Assembly: GCA_945862325.1 (NCBI GenBank) | Contig: CAMAXZ010000004.1 | Coordinates: 1 to 64,000, forward strand | Length of the DNA: 64,000 bases | Origin: Klebsiella pneumoniae | Lineage (GTDB): Bacteria; Myxococcota_A; UBA796; SXON01 | Reading direction: 5' to 3' | Shown here: piece by piece, positions 53,575 to 63,752 of the stretch | How the letters are laid out: each line of letters begins with the position of its first letter | Numbering within the stretch: position 1 is the first letter of the stretch | Notes under the pieces: model-generated | Seen by the model: only the letters and a program-made list of their open reading frames with translations | Told to the model about the DNA's origin: nothing | The model's database searches: none | Translations under genes and position numbers: made by a program

Positions 53575-53982
53575 ATGCACGTCGACGCGCTCCCCGAAGC
53601 CGAACGTGAGCTCGTCCTGGCTGCGACGGCCGCGCGCGAGCGCGCCCGAGCGCCGTACTCGCGGTTTCGCGTCGGCGCCGCCGCACGCGGGGCCTCCGGT
53701 CGGGTCCACCCGGGCTTCAACGTGGAGTCCGCCGCATACCCGCAGTGCTGCTGCGCGGAGCGGGTGGCCCTTTACGCGGCCCTGGCAAACGGCGAGGACG
53801 AGGTGGTGGCCCTCGCGGTCATCACCGACGGTGGCGCCGCGCCGTGCGGCGGCTGCCGTCAGGTCCTGTTCGAGTACCTGCCGGACGCCCCGTTGTTGAT
53901 CGCCGGCACGGACGGACAGGTCGCGCGCACCACCGCCCGGGCCCTGCTGCCCGGCGGCTTCGACGGCGCCGCGCTCCGATAG
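53575..53982 (+). CDS. cdd: Cytidine deaminase
   Basis: 135 aa from ATG (GTG at 53539 would add 12 residues and has GGGGAG upstream). Y-S-R-F-R-V-G-A-A, F-N-V-E-S-A-A-Y, catalytic C-A-E (Cys60, Glu62) and P-C-G-G-C (Cys91, Cys94) complete the tetrameric-type CDA zinc site. Pyrimidine salvage. Confidence 0.93.
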   Translation: MHVDALPEAERELVLAATAARERARAPYSRFRVGAAARGASGRVHPGFNVESAAYPQCCCAERVALYAALANGEDEVVALAVITDGGAAPCGGCRQVLFEYLPDAPLLIAGTDGQVARTTARALLPGGFDGAALR

Positions 53983-54016
53983 CCTGCGTCTGCCCGGCGG
54001 CATAGTCGGCGCGCGC

Positions 54017-54940
54017 ATGCGCTTGAGCATCGACGACATCGGACGGCTCTCGCCGGAGGTGCTCCGCGCCGCGGTCCCGGCGTGGATCTCGACCTACGTC
54101 GACACCGACGCCGAACGGCGGGGCCGCGTCGCCGACGCCGTGCGCGCGGCCCTCGAGCCCATCGACCTGCGCGACGTCGCGGGGTTGCTCGCCAACTTCG
54201 TGTCCGCCGGCTCCGAGTACCGGCTGCACGAGGCCGACCCCGTGGCCCGCGTCATCGGCCGCACCTACATGGACTCCATCCTCGATCCGAGCGTCGTCGA
54301 GGGGCTCGAGCACGCGCGCGCGTTCGACGCGGCGGGAGGCCGCCGCGTGGTGGTGTGCAACCACCTCTCGTACTGCGACACCCAGGTCACCGACGCCATG
54401 CTCGTGCGCGTGGGCGCCGCGGACCTCGCCGGACGCCTCGTCGCCGTCGCGGGTCCGAAGGTGTACACGGACCCCTTCCGACGCCTCGCCGCGCTCGGCC
54501 TGAACACCCGGAAGACCGCGCAGAGCTCCGCCGTGGCCACGGAACAGGACTCGCTGTCCCCCCGCGAGCTCGCCGCCATCGCCCTCCAGACCCTGGCGGA
54601 CTGCGAGCGCCTCATGGACGACGGCTGGGTGGTGCTCCTGTACCCCGAGGGCACGCGCAGCCGCACGGGCCGACTCGGCCCGTTCCTCCGCGCCGCTGGC
54701 CGGTACCTGACAATCCCGGGTGTGCGGGTGCTCCCTCTCGCACAGTCGGGCTCCGACCGGGTCTTTCCGCCGGGCGAACCGCTGATGCGCTGCGGCGCCG
54801 TGCACCTGCGGTTCGGTCCGGCGTTCGACGCGGGGGACCACCCCGGCAAGCTCGCCGCCCTGCTCGAGGCCCGCGGGCGCGTGGCCGCGCTGCTCCCCGA
54901 CGCCATGCGCCCGGCAGACGACGCCCCCGAGCTCGCGTAG
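54017..54940 (+). CDS. Glycerolipid acyltransferase (PlsC-like)
   Basis: 307 aa. V-V-C-N-H-L-S-Y-C-D-T-Q contains NHxxxxD (motif I); Y-P-E-G-T-R-S-R is motif III; P-L-A-Q-S-G follows. No strong membrane segment, unlike many AGPATs; the N-terminal 95 residues are helical and extra. Follows cdd by 34 nt and precedes ctlX by 6 nt. Confidence 0.82.
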   Translation: MRLSIDDIGRLSPEVLRAAVPAWISTYVDTDAERRGRVADAVRAALEPIDLRDVAGLLANFVSAGSEYRLHEADPVARVIGRTYMDSILDPSVVEGLEHARAFDAAGGRRVVVCNHLSYCDTQVTDAMLVRVGAADLAGRLVAVAGPKVYTDPFRRLAALGLNTRKTAQSSAVATEQDSLSPRELAAIALQTLADCERLMDDGWVVLLYPEGTRSRTGRLGPFLRAAGRYLTIPGVRVLPLAQSGSDRVFPPGEPLMRCGAVHLRFGPAFDAGDHPGKLAALLEARGRVAALLPDAMRPADDAPELA

Positions 54941-54946
54941 GCGACC

Positions 54947-55822
54947 GTGCACCGCTCCCGCGTCCTCACCGTGCGACCCGTCGGCTTCCGCGCGAACGAC
55001 CAGACCGCCGCGACCAACACCTTCCAGCGCGCGATCGCGGCGGACGCCGAGGGCGCCGCCCTCGCGGAACACGCGGCGCTCGTGAGCGCGCTGCGCGCCG
55101 CGGGCGTGGACGTCGTGGTCGTCGACGGCGATCCCGCGTGCCCGGACGCCTGCTTCTGCAACAACTGGTTCAGCGTCCACGACGGCGCTCCGCCGGCCGT
55201 CGTGCTCTACCCGATGCTCGCCCCGAATCGCCGCGCCGAACGGTTCGATCTCTCCGGCGTCGTCGGCGCAGGCCACCGTCTGGTGGACCTCACGGCCGCC
55301 GAGGCGCACGGGCGGTTCCTCGAGGGGACCGGCAGCCTCGTGCTCGATCGCGACGCGCGTGTGGCCTACGCCGCGTGGTCGCCGCGCACGGACGCCGCGC
55401 TCGCGGCGGAGTGGGCCTCGCGACTCGGCTGGACCCTGGTCGGGTTCGACGCCGCCGACGCCGCCGGGCGCCCGTACTACCACACCAACGTGTTAATGTT
55501 CCTCGGTCACGGCCTGGCGGGCGTGTGCTTCGAGGCGCTGCCCGAAGCGGATCGTGCCCGCGTCGCGGCGTCGCTGCGAGGCCACGAGCTGCTGCGGCTG
55601 ACGCGCGCGCAGGTGGCCGCGTTCTCCGGCAACGTCCTCGCCCTCGACGGAGTTGGCCCGATCTGGCTCATCTCCGCGTCCGGGTGGGGCGCGCTCGACC
55701 CCGGCCAGCGCCGCGCGCTCGAGTCTCGCGGCGCGCCCCTCGTCGTCGACCTCCCGACCATCGAGTCGGTCGGCGGGGGCTCCGCGCGGTGCCTCGTGGC
55801 GGAGCTCACGCGCTCGGCGTGA
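54947..55822 (+). CDS. ctlX: CtlX-like amidinohydrolase
   Basis: 291 aa from [49 protein letters not shown] and G-G-S-A-R-C fit the CtlX branch of the arginine deiminase/DDAH superfamily (catalytic His and C-terminal Cys). Substrate probably citrulline or a related guanidino/ureido compound. Overlaps the convergent cyclase gene by 17 nt. Confidence 0.85.
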   Translation: MHRSRVLTVRPVGFRANDQTAATNTFQRAIAADAEGAALAEHAALVSALRAAGVDVVVVDGDPACPDACFCNNWFSVHDGAPPAVVLYPMLAPNRRAERFDLSGVVGAGHRLVDLTAAEAHGRFLEGTGSLVLDRDARVAYAAWSPRTDAALAAEWASRLGWTLVGFDAADAAGRPYYHTNVLMFLGHGLAGVCFEALPEADRARVAASLRGHELLRLTRAQVAAFSGNVLALDGVGPIWLISASGWGALDPGQRRALESRGAPLVVDLPTIESVGGGSARCLVAELTRSA

Positions 55823-57017
55823 TCGGCGTCCAGGTCGGGACGCCCTCCTGGCGGCCGCGCATCGGCGTCATCCCGACGGGGCGCCACGAGAACCCCTCGC
55901 CCGCTTCGCGTCGCGTCTGCTCCGTGACGAGCACCGGCACACCGACCTGCTTCGTCATGCCCTCGACGCGTGACGCCACGTTCACCGCGTCCCCCACCGC
56001 CGTGTACTCGCGGCGACGCTCGCTGCCGATGTCGCCCACGACCGCACGGCCGGTGTGCACGCCGATCCCGATGCGGAGCGCCGGCAGCCCCCGAGCGGCG
56101 CGGCGCGTGTTCAGGTCGTCCAGGGCGGTCATCATGTCCAGCGCGCACGACACCGCGCGACGCGCGTGGTCGGGCTGGTCGAGGGGCGCGCCGAACCAGG
56201 CCATCATGCCGTCCCCCATGAACTTGTCGAGGGTGCCGCCGTGGCGGAACACCACGTCCACCATCACCGAGTGGTACTCGTTGAGGAGCCCGACGACCTC
56301 CTCGCCGGGCATGCGCTCGGAGATCGTGGTGAACCCTCGAATGTCCGAGAACAGGATCGTGAGCTCGCGGTGCTCGCCTCCGGACCGCCGTCCGGCGGAC
56401 ACGATGCGCGCCGCGACCGCCGGCGAGAAATACCGCTCCATCTGCGCGCGCGTGAGCTGCTCGGACGCCACCGCGGCCGCGAGGGCCTGGATGCGGTCGG
56501 TGAGGATCGCCCCGGCGAACGCCACGACCGTGAGGGCGATCGCGATGAGCACGGTCGACTGCGTCGCGATCACGCCGCCGCGCGCGAGGATCGCCGGCGC
56601 GGCGACGGTCGCGATGAGGGCCGTGCCGAGGATGACGCCGCGGTGCAGCGTCAGGAGCGACGCCACGGTGATCATCATCAGCCCCACCACGGCCGAAGCC
56701 GCGCCGTAGCCGGGGTTCGCGTCGGACGGGGTGAAGACCCACTCGCTCCCGCCGTACAACGGAATATCGAGGATCATCGGGCCGAAGAGCGCGCGCTCCG
56801 CCCACACGTCGTCGTGGCGCGCCAGCAGGAACACGACCCACCCGAGCGCCATGTAGGTGGCCGCGAACGGCACCTCCGGCCGCCCGAACCCGACGAGGAC
56901 GAGCAGCCACGCCGTCGCGCCGAGCGCCCGCATCCCGTTGAGGTAACGGACGAGATGCAGGCGCTCGCGATGGATGGCGGCGAGGAGCGCCACGTCGACG
57001 GACGGCGACACGCTCAC
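55806..57017 (-). CDS. Membrane class III adenylate/guanylate cyclase
   Basis: 403 aa from GTG. Six membrane segments in residues about 28-180, then the catalytic domain: L-F-S-D-I-R-G-F-T (metal Asp), [23 protein letters not shown] and [13 protein letters not shown], the usual cyclase pattern including the transition-state N and R. Specificity residues suggest cAMP but are not decisive. Confidence 0.9.
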   Translation of the reverse strand: MSVSPSVDVALLAAIHRERLHLVRYLNGMRALGATAWLLVLVGFGRPEVPFAATYMALGWVVFLLARHDDVWAERALFGPMILDIPLYGGSEWVFTPSDANPGYGAASAVVGLMMITVASLLTLHRGVILGTALIATVAAPAILARGGVIATQSTVLIAIALTVVAFAGAILTDRIQALAAAVASEQLTRAQMERYFSPAVAARIVSAGRRSGGEHRELTILFSDIRGFTTISERMPGEEVVGLLNEYHSVMVDVVFRHGGTLDKFMGDGMMAWFGAPLDQPDHARRAVSCALDMMTALDDLNTRRAARGLPALRIGIGVHTGRAVVGDIGSERRREYTAVGDAVNVASRVEGMTKQVGVPVLVTEQTRREAGEGFSWRPVGMTPMRGRQEGVPTWTPITPSA

Positions 57018-57021
57018 CGGG

Positions 57022-58347
57022 TCACGTGCCGCTGAACGCGACGTCGTCGAACAGCAGGGTGCCGGACCGGCAGCTGCCGAAGGTCCAGACGTCGTCGGCG
57101 GACTCCACGAAGTTGCCCAGGACGTCGGTGATGTTCCCGCTGACGTTCATCTCGGAGAGGTTCTTCACCGGCGCGCCGCGCTCGAGGAGCACGCCCGACA
57201 CGCCGAAGCTGAAGTCGCCCGTCTGCGCATTGGAGTTGCCGCCGAGGAAGCCCGTGACGAGGATCGCCCGCTCGAGGCCCTCGGCGATCGCCGCGACCCC
57301 CCGGGCCCCCGGAGGGACCACCCAGTTGGAACGTCCGCCGGTGGTGGGCGCCATCCCGAGCTTCCGCCCGTAGTACGTGTTGATGTAGTAGTTGCTGAGC
57401 ACCCCGGCCTCGACGATCGGCATCGGACGGGCGATCAGCGCGTCTCCATCCCACGCGCGGCTGCCGAGCCCGCGTCGGATGTGCGGGTCGTCGAGCAGGG
57501 TGAAGCGGGCGTTCCCGATGCGCTCGCCCAGCTTCCCGATGAGGAAGCTGCGCTTCTGATGCAGCTCGCCGCCGGACAGCGGCGCGCCGAGCACGCCGAG
57601 GATGCGGCCGACGGCGGGGGCGTCGAGGAGCATCGGGTAGCGCCCCGAGGCCATGGGCCCGGAGCCCAGGCGCTGGGCAGAGCGGCGCCAGCACTCGCGC
57701 GCGACCGCCTCGAAGTCGGGGAGGTCCTCTTGGTACAACGCCGAATAGTACGCGTAGCCCTCCGGCCTCCGACCGTCGGCGTCCGCGAGGGTCATCTCCG
57801 CGCCGTGGCCGAACCCGGTCGACCGGTGCGTGCCCTCGAAGCCGTTCGACATCACGCGCGCGCTCTCGTTCACGGAGTCGCCCACGAACACCGCCGCGCT
57901 CAGGACCCGCGAACGCTCGGGAAGCGCGTCCACCGCGGCTTCGAGGGCCTCCGCCGCGGTGCGCCGCGCCTCGGCCCCGAGCCGTTCGGCGGAGGCGTCC
58001 CACGCGTCGAGCGCCTCCTCGGAGGCGCCGCGACCGCAGAGCTCCACCGGCGGCTGCCGTCGCTCGACCTCGGGCTCGAGCACCCGCGTCGCCTCGATCG
58101 CGCGCACGAGGAAGGCCGTCAACGCGTCGGGCCGGATGTCGGACGAGGCATGGACGGAGTACCGGTCGTCGACGAGCACCGACAGGGACACACCCAGGCT
58201 GGTGGCCGAGGTCGCCTGTTCGATCTTGCCCGCGCGACGCACGATGCTGCTCTCCGAGGAGCGCGCCACCGACACGCTGACCTCCTGCGCGCCGAGGGAG
58301 CGGGCCTCTGCGGCGACCTTGCGGGCGATGTCGAGGAGGGCGCTCAC
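57022..58347 (-). CDS. pmbA: TldE/PmbA metalloprotease subunit
   Basis: 441 aa from GTG overlapping the TldD stop (GTGA). Lacks the HExxxH motif as expected for Tld[35 protein letters not shown] and the [14 protein letters not shown] end are characteristic. Partner of TldD in peptide maturation or degradation. Confidence 0.93.
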   Translation of the reverse strand: MSALLDIARKVAAEARSLGAQEVSVSVARSSESSIVRRAGKIEQATSATSLGVSLSVLVDDRYSVHASSDIRPDALTAFLVRAIEATRVLEPEVERRQPPVELCGRGASEEALDAWDASAERLGAEARRTAAEALEAAVDALPERSRVLSAAVFVGDSVNESARVMSNGFEGTHRSTGFGHGAEMTLADADGRRPEGYAYYSALYQEDLPDFEAVARECWRRSAQRLGSGPMASGRYPMLLDAPAVGRILGVLGAPLSGGELHQKRSFLIGKLGERIGNARFTLLDDPHIRRGLGSRAWDGDALIARPMPIVEAGVLSNYYINTYYGRKLGMAPTTGGRSNWVVPPGARGVAAIAEGLERAILVTGFLGGNSNAQTGDFSFGVSGVLLERGAPVKNLSEMNVSGNITDVLGNFVESADDVWTFGSCRSGTLLFDDVAFSGT

Positions 58348-59759
58348 GCGGCACCTCCCACCGACAGGCGGCCGACCTTCACGGTGGGCATGCCCTGCGA
58401 CACCGGCATGCTCTGGCCGTCCTTCCCACACGTCCAGCCACCTTCGTCGATCACGAGGTCGTTGCCCACCATCTCCACCGTCTCGAGGACCTTCGGGCCG
58501 TTGCCGACGAGGTTCACGTCCTTGATGGGGCGGGTCAACTTCCCGTCCTCGATCAGCCAGCCGTGCCGCACGTAGAACGCGAAGTCCCCGCCGCCGATGT
58601 GCACCTGGCCGTTGGCGAAGGTCGCGCAGTAGATGCCGCGCGGCACGCTGGCGATGATCTCCTCGGGGGTGAAGGGCCCCGGCTCCATGTACGTCGCGCG
58701 CATGCGCGGGAGCACCGTGTGCCGGAACGACTCACGACGCCCACTGCCGGTCGGGGCCACCCCGAAGTGGCGCGCGCTGATCTCGTCGTGCATGTACCCG
58801 CGCAGCACGCCGTCCTCGATGAGCACGGTCCGCTCCGCCGGGTTGCCTTCGTCGTCGGTGTTGATCGTGCCCCGGGCGAAGGGCAAGGTGCCGTCGTCGA
58901 CCACGGTCACGCCGGCCGGCGCGATGCGCTGACCGACGCGATCGGCGTAGATGCTGATCCCCTTGCGATTGAAGTCGGCCTCGAGGCCGTGCCCGATGGC
59001 CTCGTGCAACAAGATGCCCGAGCTGCCCGCGCCCAGCACGACCGTCATCTCGCCCGCCGGCGCCTTGACGGCTTCGAAGAGGATGACCGTGTCGTCCACC
59101 GCCTTGCGGCACATCCGCTCGACCCGCTCCGACGTGTAGAACTCGACGCCGGCCCGCTGCGCGAGGTTCGCGCTGGCGGACTCGCGGCGCCCGTCCATCT
59201 CGGCCGTGCAGGACACGAACGCCCGCGTCATCGGCTGATAGTCGGCGACCATCCTTCCGTCTGCGCGCACGACGAGGATGTGGCGGAACGAGTCGGAGAG
59301 GCTCGTCTCCACGCGGATGACCCGCGCGTCGAGCGCGAACACGCGCCGCTCCCACGCCCGTACCATCGCGACACGCGTCAGCATGTCGACCCCCTCCCAC
59401 GGGGCCGCCACGCGGTACCGGTCGGCGTACGGCGCGCGCGGCGCGATCGACACCGGCGTGTGGGCGCGCGTGCCCGCGGCGATCTCCGCGGCGGTCTCCG
59501 CGGCGCGACGCATCGCTTCAGAAGAAAGATCCTCGGTATATGCGTACCCGACCTGGTCGCCGACGACGACCCGCACCCCGACCCCGAGGTCGACGTGGGT
59601 GGACGCCCGGTTGACCTTGCCGTCGGAGAGCGCGACCGAGGTGCTGCCCGCGTGCTCGAAGTAGAGGTCGGCGTCGTCCGCGCCGCGCCGGAGCGCCACG
59701 TCGAGCGTGGCGCGGATGGCCCCCGGCGTCACGCCGAAGGGTTCGAAGTGATGGTGCAC
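58344..59759 (-). CDS. tldD: TldD metalloprotease subunit
   Basis: 471 aa from GTG. Catalytic H-E-A-I-G-H-G-L-E near residue 260, with A-G-S-S-G-I-L-L before it, R-G-T-I-N-T-D-D-E-G, the conserved R-R-E-S-F-R-H, and the C-terminal G-W-T-C-G-K-D-G-Q. Forms the heterodimeric TldD/TldE protease with the next gene; operon GTGA overlap. Confidence 0.95.
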   Translation of the reverse strand: MHHHFEPFGVTPGAIRATLDVALRRGADDADLYFEHAGSTSVALSDGKVNRASTHVDLGVGVRVVVGDQVGYAYTEDLSSEAMRRAAETAAEIAAGTRAHTPVSIAPRAPYADRYRVAAPWEGVDMLTRVAMVRAWERRVFALDARVIRVETSLSDSFRHILVVRADGRMVADYQPMTRAFVSCTAEMDGRRESASANLAQRAGVEFYTSERVERMCRKAVDDTVILFEAVKAPAGEMTVVLGAGSSGILLHEAIGHGLEADFNRKGISIYADRVGQRIAPAGVTVVDDGTLPFARGTINTDDEGNPAERTVLIEDGVLRGYMHDEISARHFGVAPTGSGRRESFRHTVLPRMRATYMEPGPFTPEEIIASVPRGIYCATFANGQVHIGGGDFAFYVRHGWLIEDGKLTRPIKDVNLVGNGPKVLETVEMVGNDLVIDEGGWTCGKDGQSMPVSQGMPTVKVGRLSVGGAA

Positions 59760-59915
59760 TGCAGCTCCGTTTAGGAACGCTTATCGGGGTTCGGCCGCAG
59801 CGTCCGGGGGGCTCGCGTTGACACGACACATGCGCATCGTTAGTCCGCCGGTCCCCGAGGGCCCTGCCCCCGGCGCTCTTTGGATGTTCGGGTGGTCGGT
59901 CATACCGGAGCACGC

Positions 59916-60146
59916 GTGAACGGAGCTTCATTCCGTCGGGCGATGGCGGCGGGGGCGATGGTCTCGGCCATCCCCTTCGGGTGCTTCGCCGGTTTCGCGC
60001 TCGGTTGGGCCGTCGACCACCTGTTCGGCACCGGCCGGCTCTTCACCCTGCTGTGCGCGCTCGCCGGCTTCGCCGTCGGCATCGTCCAGCTCTTCCGAGG
60101 CCTCGCCCAGCTCTCCGATGCTCACCCCCACGACCCTCCTCCGTGA
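59916..60146 (+). CDS. AtpI-like membrane protein of ATP synthase operon
   Basis: 76 aa from GTG with GGAG five bases upstream. Two membrane helices around a short G-T-G-R-L-F turn, with basic N-terminus and acidic/Pro tail (H-P-H-D-P-P-P). Position before a second small membrane gene and atpB matches AtpI/AtpQ proteins that help assemble the c-ring. Confidence 0.7.
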   Translation: MNGASFRRAMAAGAMVSAIPFGCFAGFALGWAVDHLFGTGRLFTLLCALAGFAVGIVQLFRGLAQLSDAHPHDPPP

Positions 60147-60477
60147 CACCGCCCTCGTCGGCGCCCTGATGCCGGGCGCAGCCGCGCTTTGGGCGCCGTG
60201 GGCGGTCGACGCGGTCGCGGCCGGGGTCGCGCTGGGGCTGGCGTCGATGGTCGGCATGGTCGGCGTCGTGCGGACGCTCGGGTCGCCGATGTTCGGCGCG
60301 TGGTTGTTCCTGCACCATGTCGCGCTGTGCATCGGCGTCGCGGCCCTCGCGCAGGCGGTGCCCGTCCTGCCGCTGCTCGTCGGCGTGCTCTGTTTCCTGC
60401 CGGCGGTGAGCGCCCACGCGTTCGCCGGGCTCCTCGTCGCTCCCCCCGCTCCGCCCTCGCTGGAGGAAGCCGGATGA
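60118..60477 (+). CDS. Four-span membrane protein before atpB (AtpI/AtpR-like)
   Basis: 119 aa, overlapping the previous gene by 29 nt and atpB by 4 nt. Four hydrophobic segments and a charged R-D-T N-terminus. Short membrane proteins in this slot of Myxococcota- or delta-type F0 operons are thought to aid ATP synthase assembly; the sequence itself is not diagnostic. Confidence 0.6.
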   Translation: MLTPTTLLRDTALVGALMPGAAALWAPWAVDAVAAGVALGLASMVGMVGVVRTLGSPMFGAWLFLHHVALCIGVAALAQAVPVLPLLVGVLCFLPAVSAHAFAGLLVAPPAPPSLEEAG

Positions 60478-61346
60478 TCACCACCCTGCTCAGCGCCCTG
60501 TCCCTCGCCGCGCTCCGGCCCGTCGTCGGCAGCTTCTCGTGGTTCCAGCTCCTTCCCGGCTTCGGGGACGGCTCGGTGGCCCACACCCTCGGCATCCACG
60601 TCGACGGCGGCCACGACCCCTCCTACACCATCCCCACGGCGTGGGCAGTGGTCGCGTTCATCCTGCTGTTCGCGGCGGTCGCGCGGATGGGGCTCGAGGC
60701 CGCCAAGAAGATCGAAGGCCCGGACAAGTACGTCCCCGAGGCCGGCCTGAGCCCCCGCAACCTCTTCGAGATCGTCGTCGAGTGGCTGCTCGGGCTCATG
60801 GAATCCACGATCGGCACGCGTAAGGAGGCGCTCGCCTTCTTCCCGCTCGTCGGCACGATCTTCGTGTACGTCCTCATCAACAACCTCTCCGGATTCATCC
60901 CGGGGGTGCTGCCGGCCACCGAGGACATGTCGCACAACTTCGCGCTCGCAGCGAGCGTGTTCGTGGTGTTCAACTACGCCGGGCTCTCGCGCCAGGGCTT
61001 CGGGTACATCAAGCACCTCGCCGGGCCGATCGCGGCCATCGCCCCGATCTTCTTCACGCTCGAGGCGTTCTCGCTCGCGGTGCGCCCCGTTTCGCTGACC
61101 TTCCGCCTCGGCGTGAACATCGCGGTCGACCACCTGCTCGCCAGCATCGTCCGCGGCCTGGGCGCCGAGTTCGCCGGCTTCATCGGCGGCGCGTTGCTCC
61201 CGGTCCCCCTGCTGTTCCTCGGCCTGCTCGTCTGCGTCGTCCAGGCGTTCGTCTTCGCGCTCCTGACCACGATCTACATCAGCCTCTCCGTCGCCCACGA
61301 CGAACACCACGAGCACGGCGACGGTCACGCGCACGCTCACCACTGA
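60474..61346 (+). CDS. atpB: ATP synthase F0 subunit a
   Basis: 290 aa. L-V-G-T-I-F-V-Y-V-L-I-N-N-L-S-G-F-I-P-G, then V-R-P-V-S-L-T-F-R-L-G-V-N-I, where the Arg in T-F-R-L is the proton-path Arg210 of E. coli. His-rich tail (H-D-E-H-H-E-H). Coupled to the upstream gene (ATGA), atpE follows after 24 nt. Confidence 0.95.
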   Translation: MITTLLSALSLAALRPVVGSFSWFQLLPGFGDGSVAHTLGIHVDGGHDPSYTIPTAWAVVAFILLFAAVARMGLEAAKKIEGPDKYVPEAGLSPRNLFEIVVEWLLGLMESTIGTRKEALAFFPLVGTIFVYVLINNLSGFIPGVLPATEDMSHNFALAASVFVVFNYAGLSRQGFGYIKHLAGPIAAIAPIFFTLEAFSLAVRPVSLTFRLGVNIAVDHLLASIVRGLGAEFAGFIGGALLPVPLLFLGLLVCVVQAFVFALLTTIYISLSVAHDEHHEHGDGHAHAHH

Positions 61347-61370
61347 TTCTCAAGCACCACTGGAGGATTC

Positions 61371-61691
61371 ATGAACACCGCCCTCGTCACCACTCTCCGC
61401 GCCGCCGCTGTCTTCGCCGTCACCACCGGTGTCGCGTTCGCCAGCCCCGAGTCCGAGGCCCTCGCCGCCAACTCCGGTGTCGGCATCGGCGCCGGCATCG
61501 CGATCGGCGTGGCCGCCATCGGCGCCGCGCTCGGCCAGGCCCGCGCCGCCGCCGCCGCCCTCGAGGGCATGGCCCGCAACCCCCAGACCGGCGGCATGCT
61601 CCAGACCCCCATGATCATCGCCCTGGTGTTCATGGAGACCCTCGTGCTCTTCGCCTTCGTCATCGCCGCGAAGCTCGCGCAGATCTTCTGA
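61371..61691 (+). CDS. atpE: ATP synthase F0 subunit c with signal-like N-terminal extension
   Basis: 106 aa. Residues 1-25 are a cleavable-looking leader (A-V-T-T-G-V-A-F-A-S). The mature hairpin starts near 37; helix 1 contains Q56 (L-G-Q-A-R), the loop R-N-P-Q-T is the usual R-Q/N-P, and helix 2 has carboxylate E89 in F-M-E-T-L-V-L-F. The context after E89 (T-L rather than S-T) favours protons, though Q56 leaves sodium possible. Confidence 0.93.
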   Translation: MNTALVTTLRAAAVFAVTTGVAFASPESEALAANSGVGIGAGIAIGVAAIGAALGQARAAAAALEGMARNPQTGGMLQTPMIIALVFMETLVLFAFVIAAKLAQIF

Positions 61692-61768
61692 TTCGTCGCC
61701 CCGCGGCGCGCGCGCCGCGTCCGGAAGGCGGCGACGCCCTCTCCTGACGCCGAGCGCTCGACCGCTCG

Positions 61769-61809
61769 CGCCCGCGTCGCCCCCGGGCGGCGCGGGCGCG
61801 CGCATTTTT
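61769..61809 (+). terminator. Rho-independent terminator of the atp operon
   Basis: CGCCCGCG-T-CGCCC pairs with GGGCG-G-CGCGGGCG around a 2-nt loop (61769-61798), followed by five T at 61805-61809. It closes the operon after subunit c, so the remaining ATP synthase genes must be elsewhere. Confidence 0.85.
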
Positions 61810-61873
61810 GCATCCGAAGAAATGACGGGCGACCGCGTCCGTGGCTAAAGGAACCCGCTCGGAGGACAAGCCC

Positions 61874-62704
61874 ATGCTGACCGCGCTCCTGTTCGTCGCG
61901 ATGGCCGAGGCGAAGCCCAAGAAGGCCAAGGGCCCGCCGCCGCCGCCGCCCGTGGGCTGGTACAAGGAAGAAGGTTGGTCGGGCGAGTGCTTCGCCCCGC
62001 CGGACTTCGAGAAGCTCGGAGAAGGCGACCGCAAGATGGAGCGCCAGAAGGCGCTCGAGGCCATGGTCGCGCAGTGGAGCGGCGCCCGCGACGAGGCGGT
62101 CAAGATGACCGGCACCGCGGGCGAGGACCTGGAGACGGTGCTGCTCGGGCGCCCCCAGATGATCGAGGGTGTCGCGCGCCAGAACCGCGACCTGTGCGTG
62201 GCGTTCCGCAAGGGCGGCGACCTCGGCGACTGGCAATCCGCCATCAAGGCCCTGCCCGCCAAGCTCACCGAGGGGGAGTGCCCGTCGCCGCCGCTGACCT
62301 ACACCCTGTTCGACTACCTCGACATCGGGAAGTCATGGCAGCGGCCGATCGGCCTCTGCAAGGGCGACAGGGCGCGCATCACGGCCACCGTCACGGACAA
62401 GTACCGCGTCGCCGACAACGCCCCGTGGATCACGGTGGAGGGCGATCCGTCCCAGCCGAAGCCCGGCGGCGCGGACTGGCCGTGCACCGTCGAGGGCTGC
62501 CTCGTCGGCATGCTCGTGGGCAAGTTCGTCACCGAGGCCGGCGTCGAGCTGATCTTCCCGATCGGCGCCGAGAAGGTGTTCGTCGCGCCCGAACACGGCA
62601 CGCTGTCCTGGTCGATCAACGACAACGTCTGGTACGACAACCGCTTCTTCAAGGGCAAGTCCATCGAGGACCACACCGCCGTGACCGTGGCTCCGGCGGA
62701 GTAG
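61874..62704 (+). CDS. Secreted protein of unknown function
   Basis: 276 aa from ATG 61874 with GGAGGA upstream (a longer frame from 61841 is less likely). Signal-like L-T-A-L-L-F-V-A-M-A-E-A, a Lys/Pro-rich linker, then a helical domain of about 100 residues and a beta-rich domain with four Cys. C-T-V-E-G-C-L-V-G and E-L-I-F-P-I-G are prominent. No family recognised. Confidence 0.65.
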   Translation: MLTALLFVAMAEAKPKKAKGPPPPPPVGWYKEEGWSGECFAPPDFEKLGEGDRKMERQKALEAMVAQWSGARDEAVKMTGTAGEDLETVLLGRPQMIEGVARQNRDLCVAFRKGGDLGDWQSAIKALPAKLTEGECPSPPLTYTLFDYLDIGKSWQRPIGLCKGDRARITATVTDKYRVADNAPWITVEGDPSQPKPGGADWPCTVEGCLVGMLVGKFVTEAGVELIFPIGAEKVFVAPEHGTLSWSINDNVWYDNRFFKGKSIEDHTAVTVAPAE

Positions 62705-62705
62705 C

Positions 62706-63686
62706 GTGCGCAATCGTTGGCCACGTCGAGCGCTGTTCGCGCTCGCCCCCCTCGTGGGCTTGCTCGTCGGGGGCGAAGTCGCGCTGCGCGCCGTCGGGTG
62801 GCCGAAGGTGGACGCGCGGCAGTTCACCCACGGCAACGTCTACTGGGTGGAGGATCCCGGCCAACACGCCGAGATGCACCCGCACAAGGAGACGGGCGGG
62901 GCGTTCCGCGTCACGACCGATCCGAACGGCCTGCGCGCGCCGATCCACCCCGAAGAGAAGCCGGCCGGGGTCACCCGCGTGATGACCCTCGGGTGCAGCA
63001 CCACCTTCGGGTGGGGGGTCGACGACGCCGATTCGTACCCCGCGCGCCTCGAGGCGCTCTTTGCGGAAGCCGGGAAGAACGTGGAGGTCATCAACGGCGC
63101 GCAGCCCGGCTACACGTCGTTTCAGGGGCTGTGGCTGTGGGACCGCGCGCTGTCGCGCTACGCGCCCGACGTCGTCGTCTTCGGGTACATCGTGCAGGAC
63201 GCCCGGAAGGTGTCGTTCACCGACACGAGCCAGGCCGCGCTCCAGGCCAACGCCGACTTCCTCAAGAGCAACCTCCTCTACCACCTGAGGCTCTACATGG
63301 GCCTGCGCGCCCTCGTCGACGGGTGGCGCATCCAGGCGAAGGAGCAGACCGGACAGGACGGCGGCGTCTACCGCGTCCCCCCCGCGGAGTACGTCGCGAA
63401 CCTGCGCGACTTCCACGCGCGAATCCAGAAGGTCGGCGCGAAGACCGTCCTCTTCGGCTTCCCGTTGGAGCGCGACGGCTACACCGCGGAGCACCGCCGC
63501 ATCCTGCACGCGGCGGCCGCGGAGCTGGCGGTGCCCGTGTACGACCCGCAGCCGGAGTTCGAGGTGGCGACCGCTTCGGAGACGCTCTACTTCCCACAGG
63601 ACCGTGGCCACGCCAACGCCGCGGGGCTGGACCGCATCGCGCGCGGGATGATGGCGTTCCTCACGACGAACGGCCTCGTGCCCTGA
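62706..63686 (+). CDS. SGNH/GDSL hydrolase, membrane-anchored
   Basis: 326 aa from GTG. N-terminal helix (A-L-F-A-L-A-P-L-V-G-L-L-V-G-G) anchors it. Block I L-G-C-S-T-T-F-G-W-G, block II N-G-A-Q-P-G-Y-T, and block V H-A-N-A-A-G (His; position -3 Asp is replaced by Arg-Gly context D-R-G-H). Resembles sugar or lipid acylesterases acting on polysaccharides. Two bases after the preceding stop. Confidence 0.8.
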   Translation: MRNRWPRRALFALAPLVGLLVGGEVALRAVGWPKVDARQFTHGNVYWVEDPGQHAEMHPHKETGGAFRVTTDPNGLRAPIHPEEKPAGVTRVMTLGCSTTFGWGVDDADSYPARLEALFAEAGKNVEVINGAQPGYTSFQGLWLWDRALSRYAPDVVVFGYIVQDARKVSFTDTSQAALQANADFLKSNLLYHLRLYMGLRALVDGWRIQAKEQTGQDGGVYRVPPAEYVANLRDFHARIQKVGAKTVLFGFPLERDGYTAEHRRILHAAAAELAVPVYDPQPEFEVATASETLYFPQDRGHANAAGLDRIARGMMAFLTTNGLVP

Positions 63687-63752
63687 CGCGTCGTCCGGCC
63701 GCCGCGCCCCGTCGCCACGGCGGCAAGGCCCGCGTCTGATAGGCTTCGGCGT

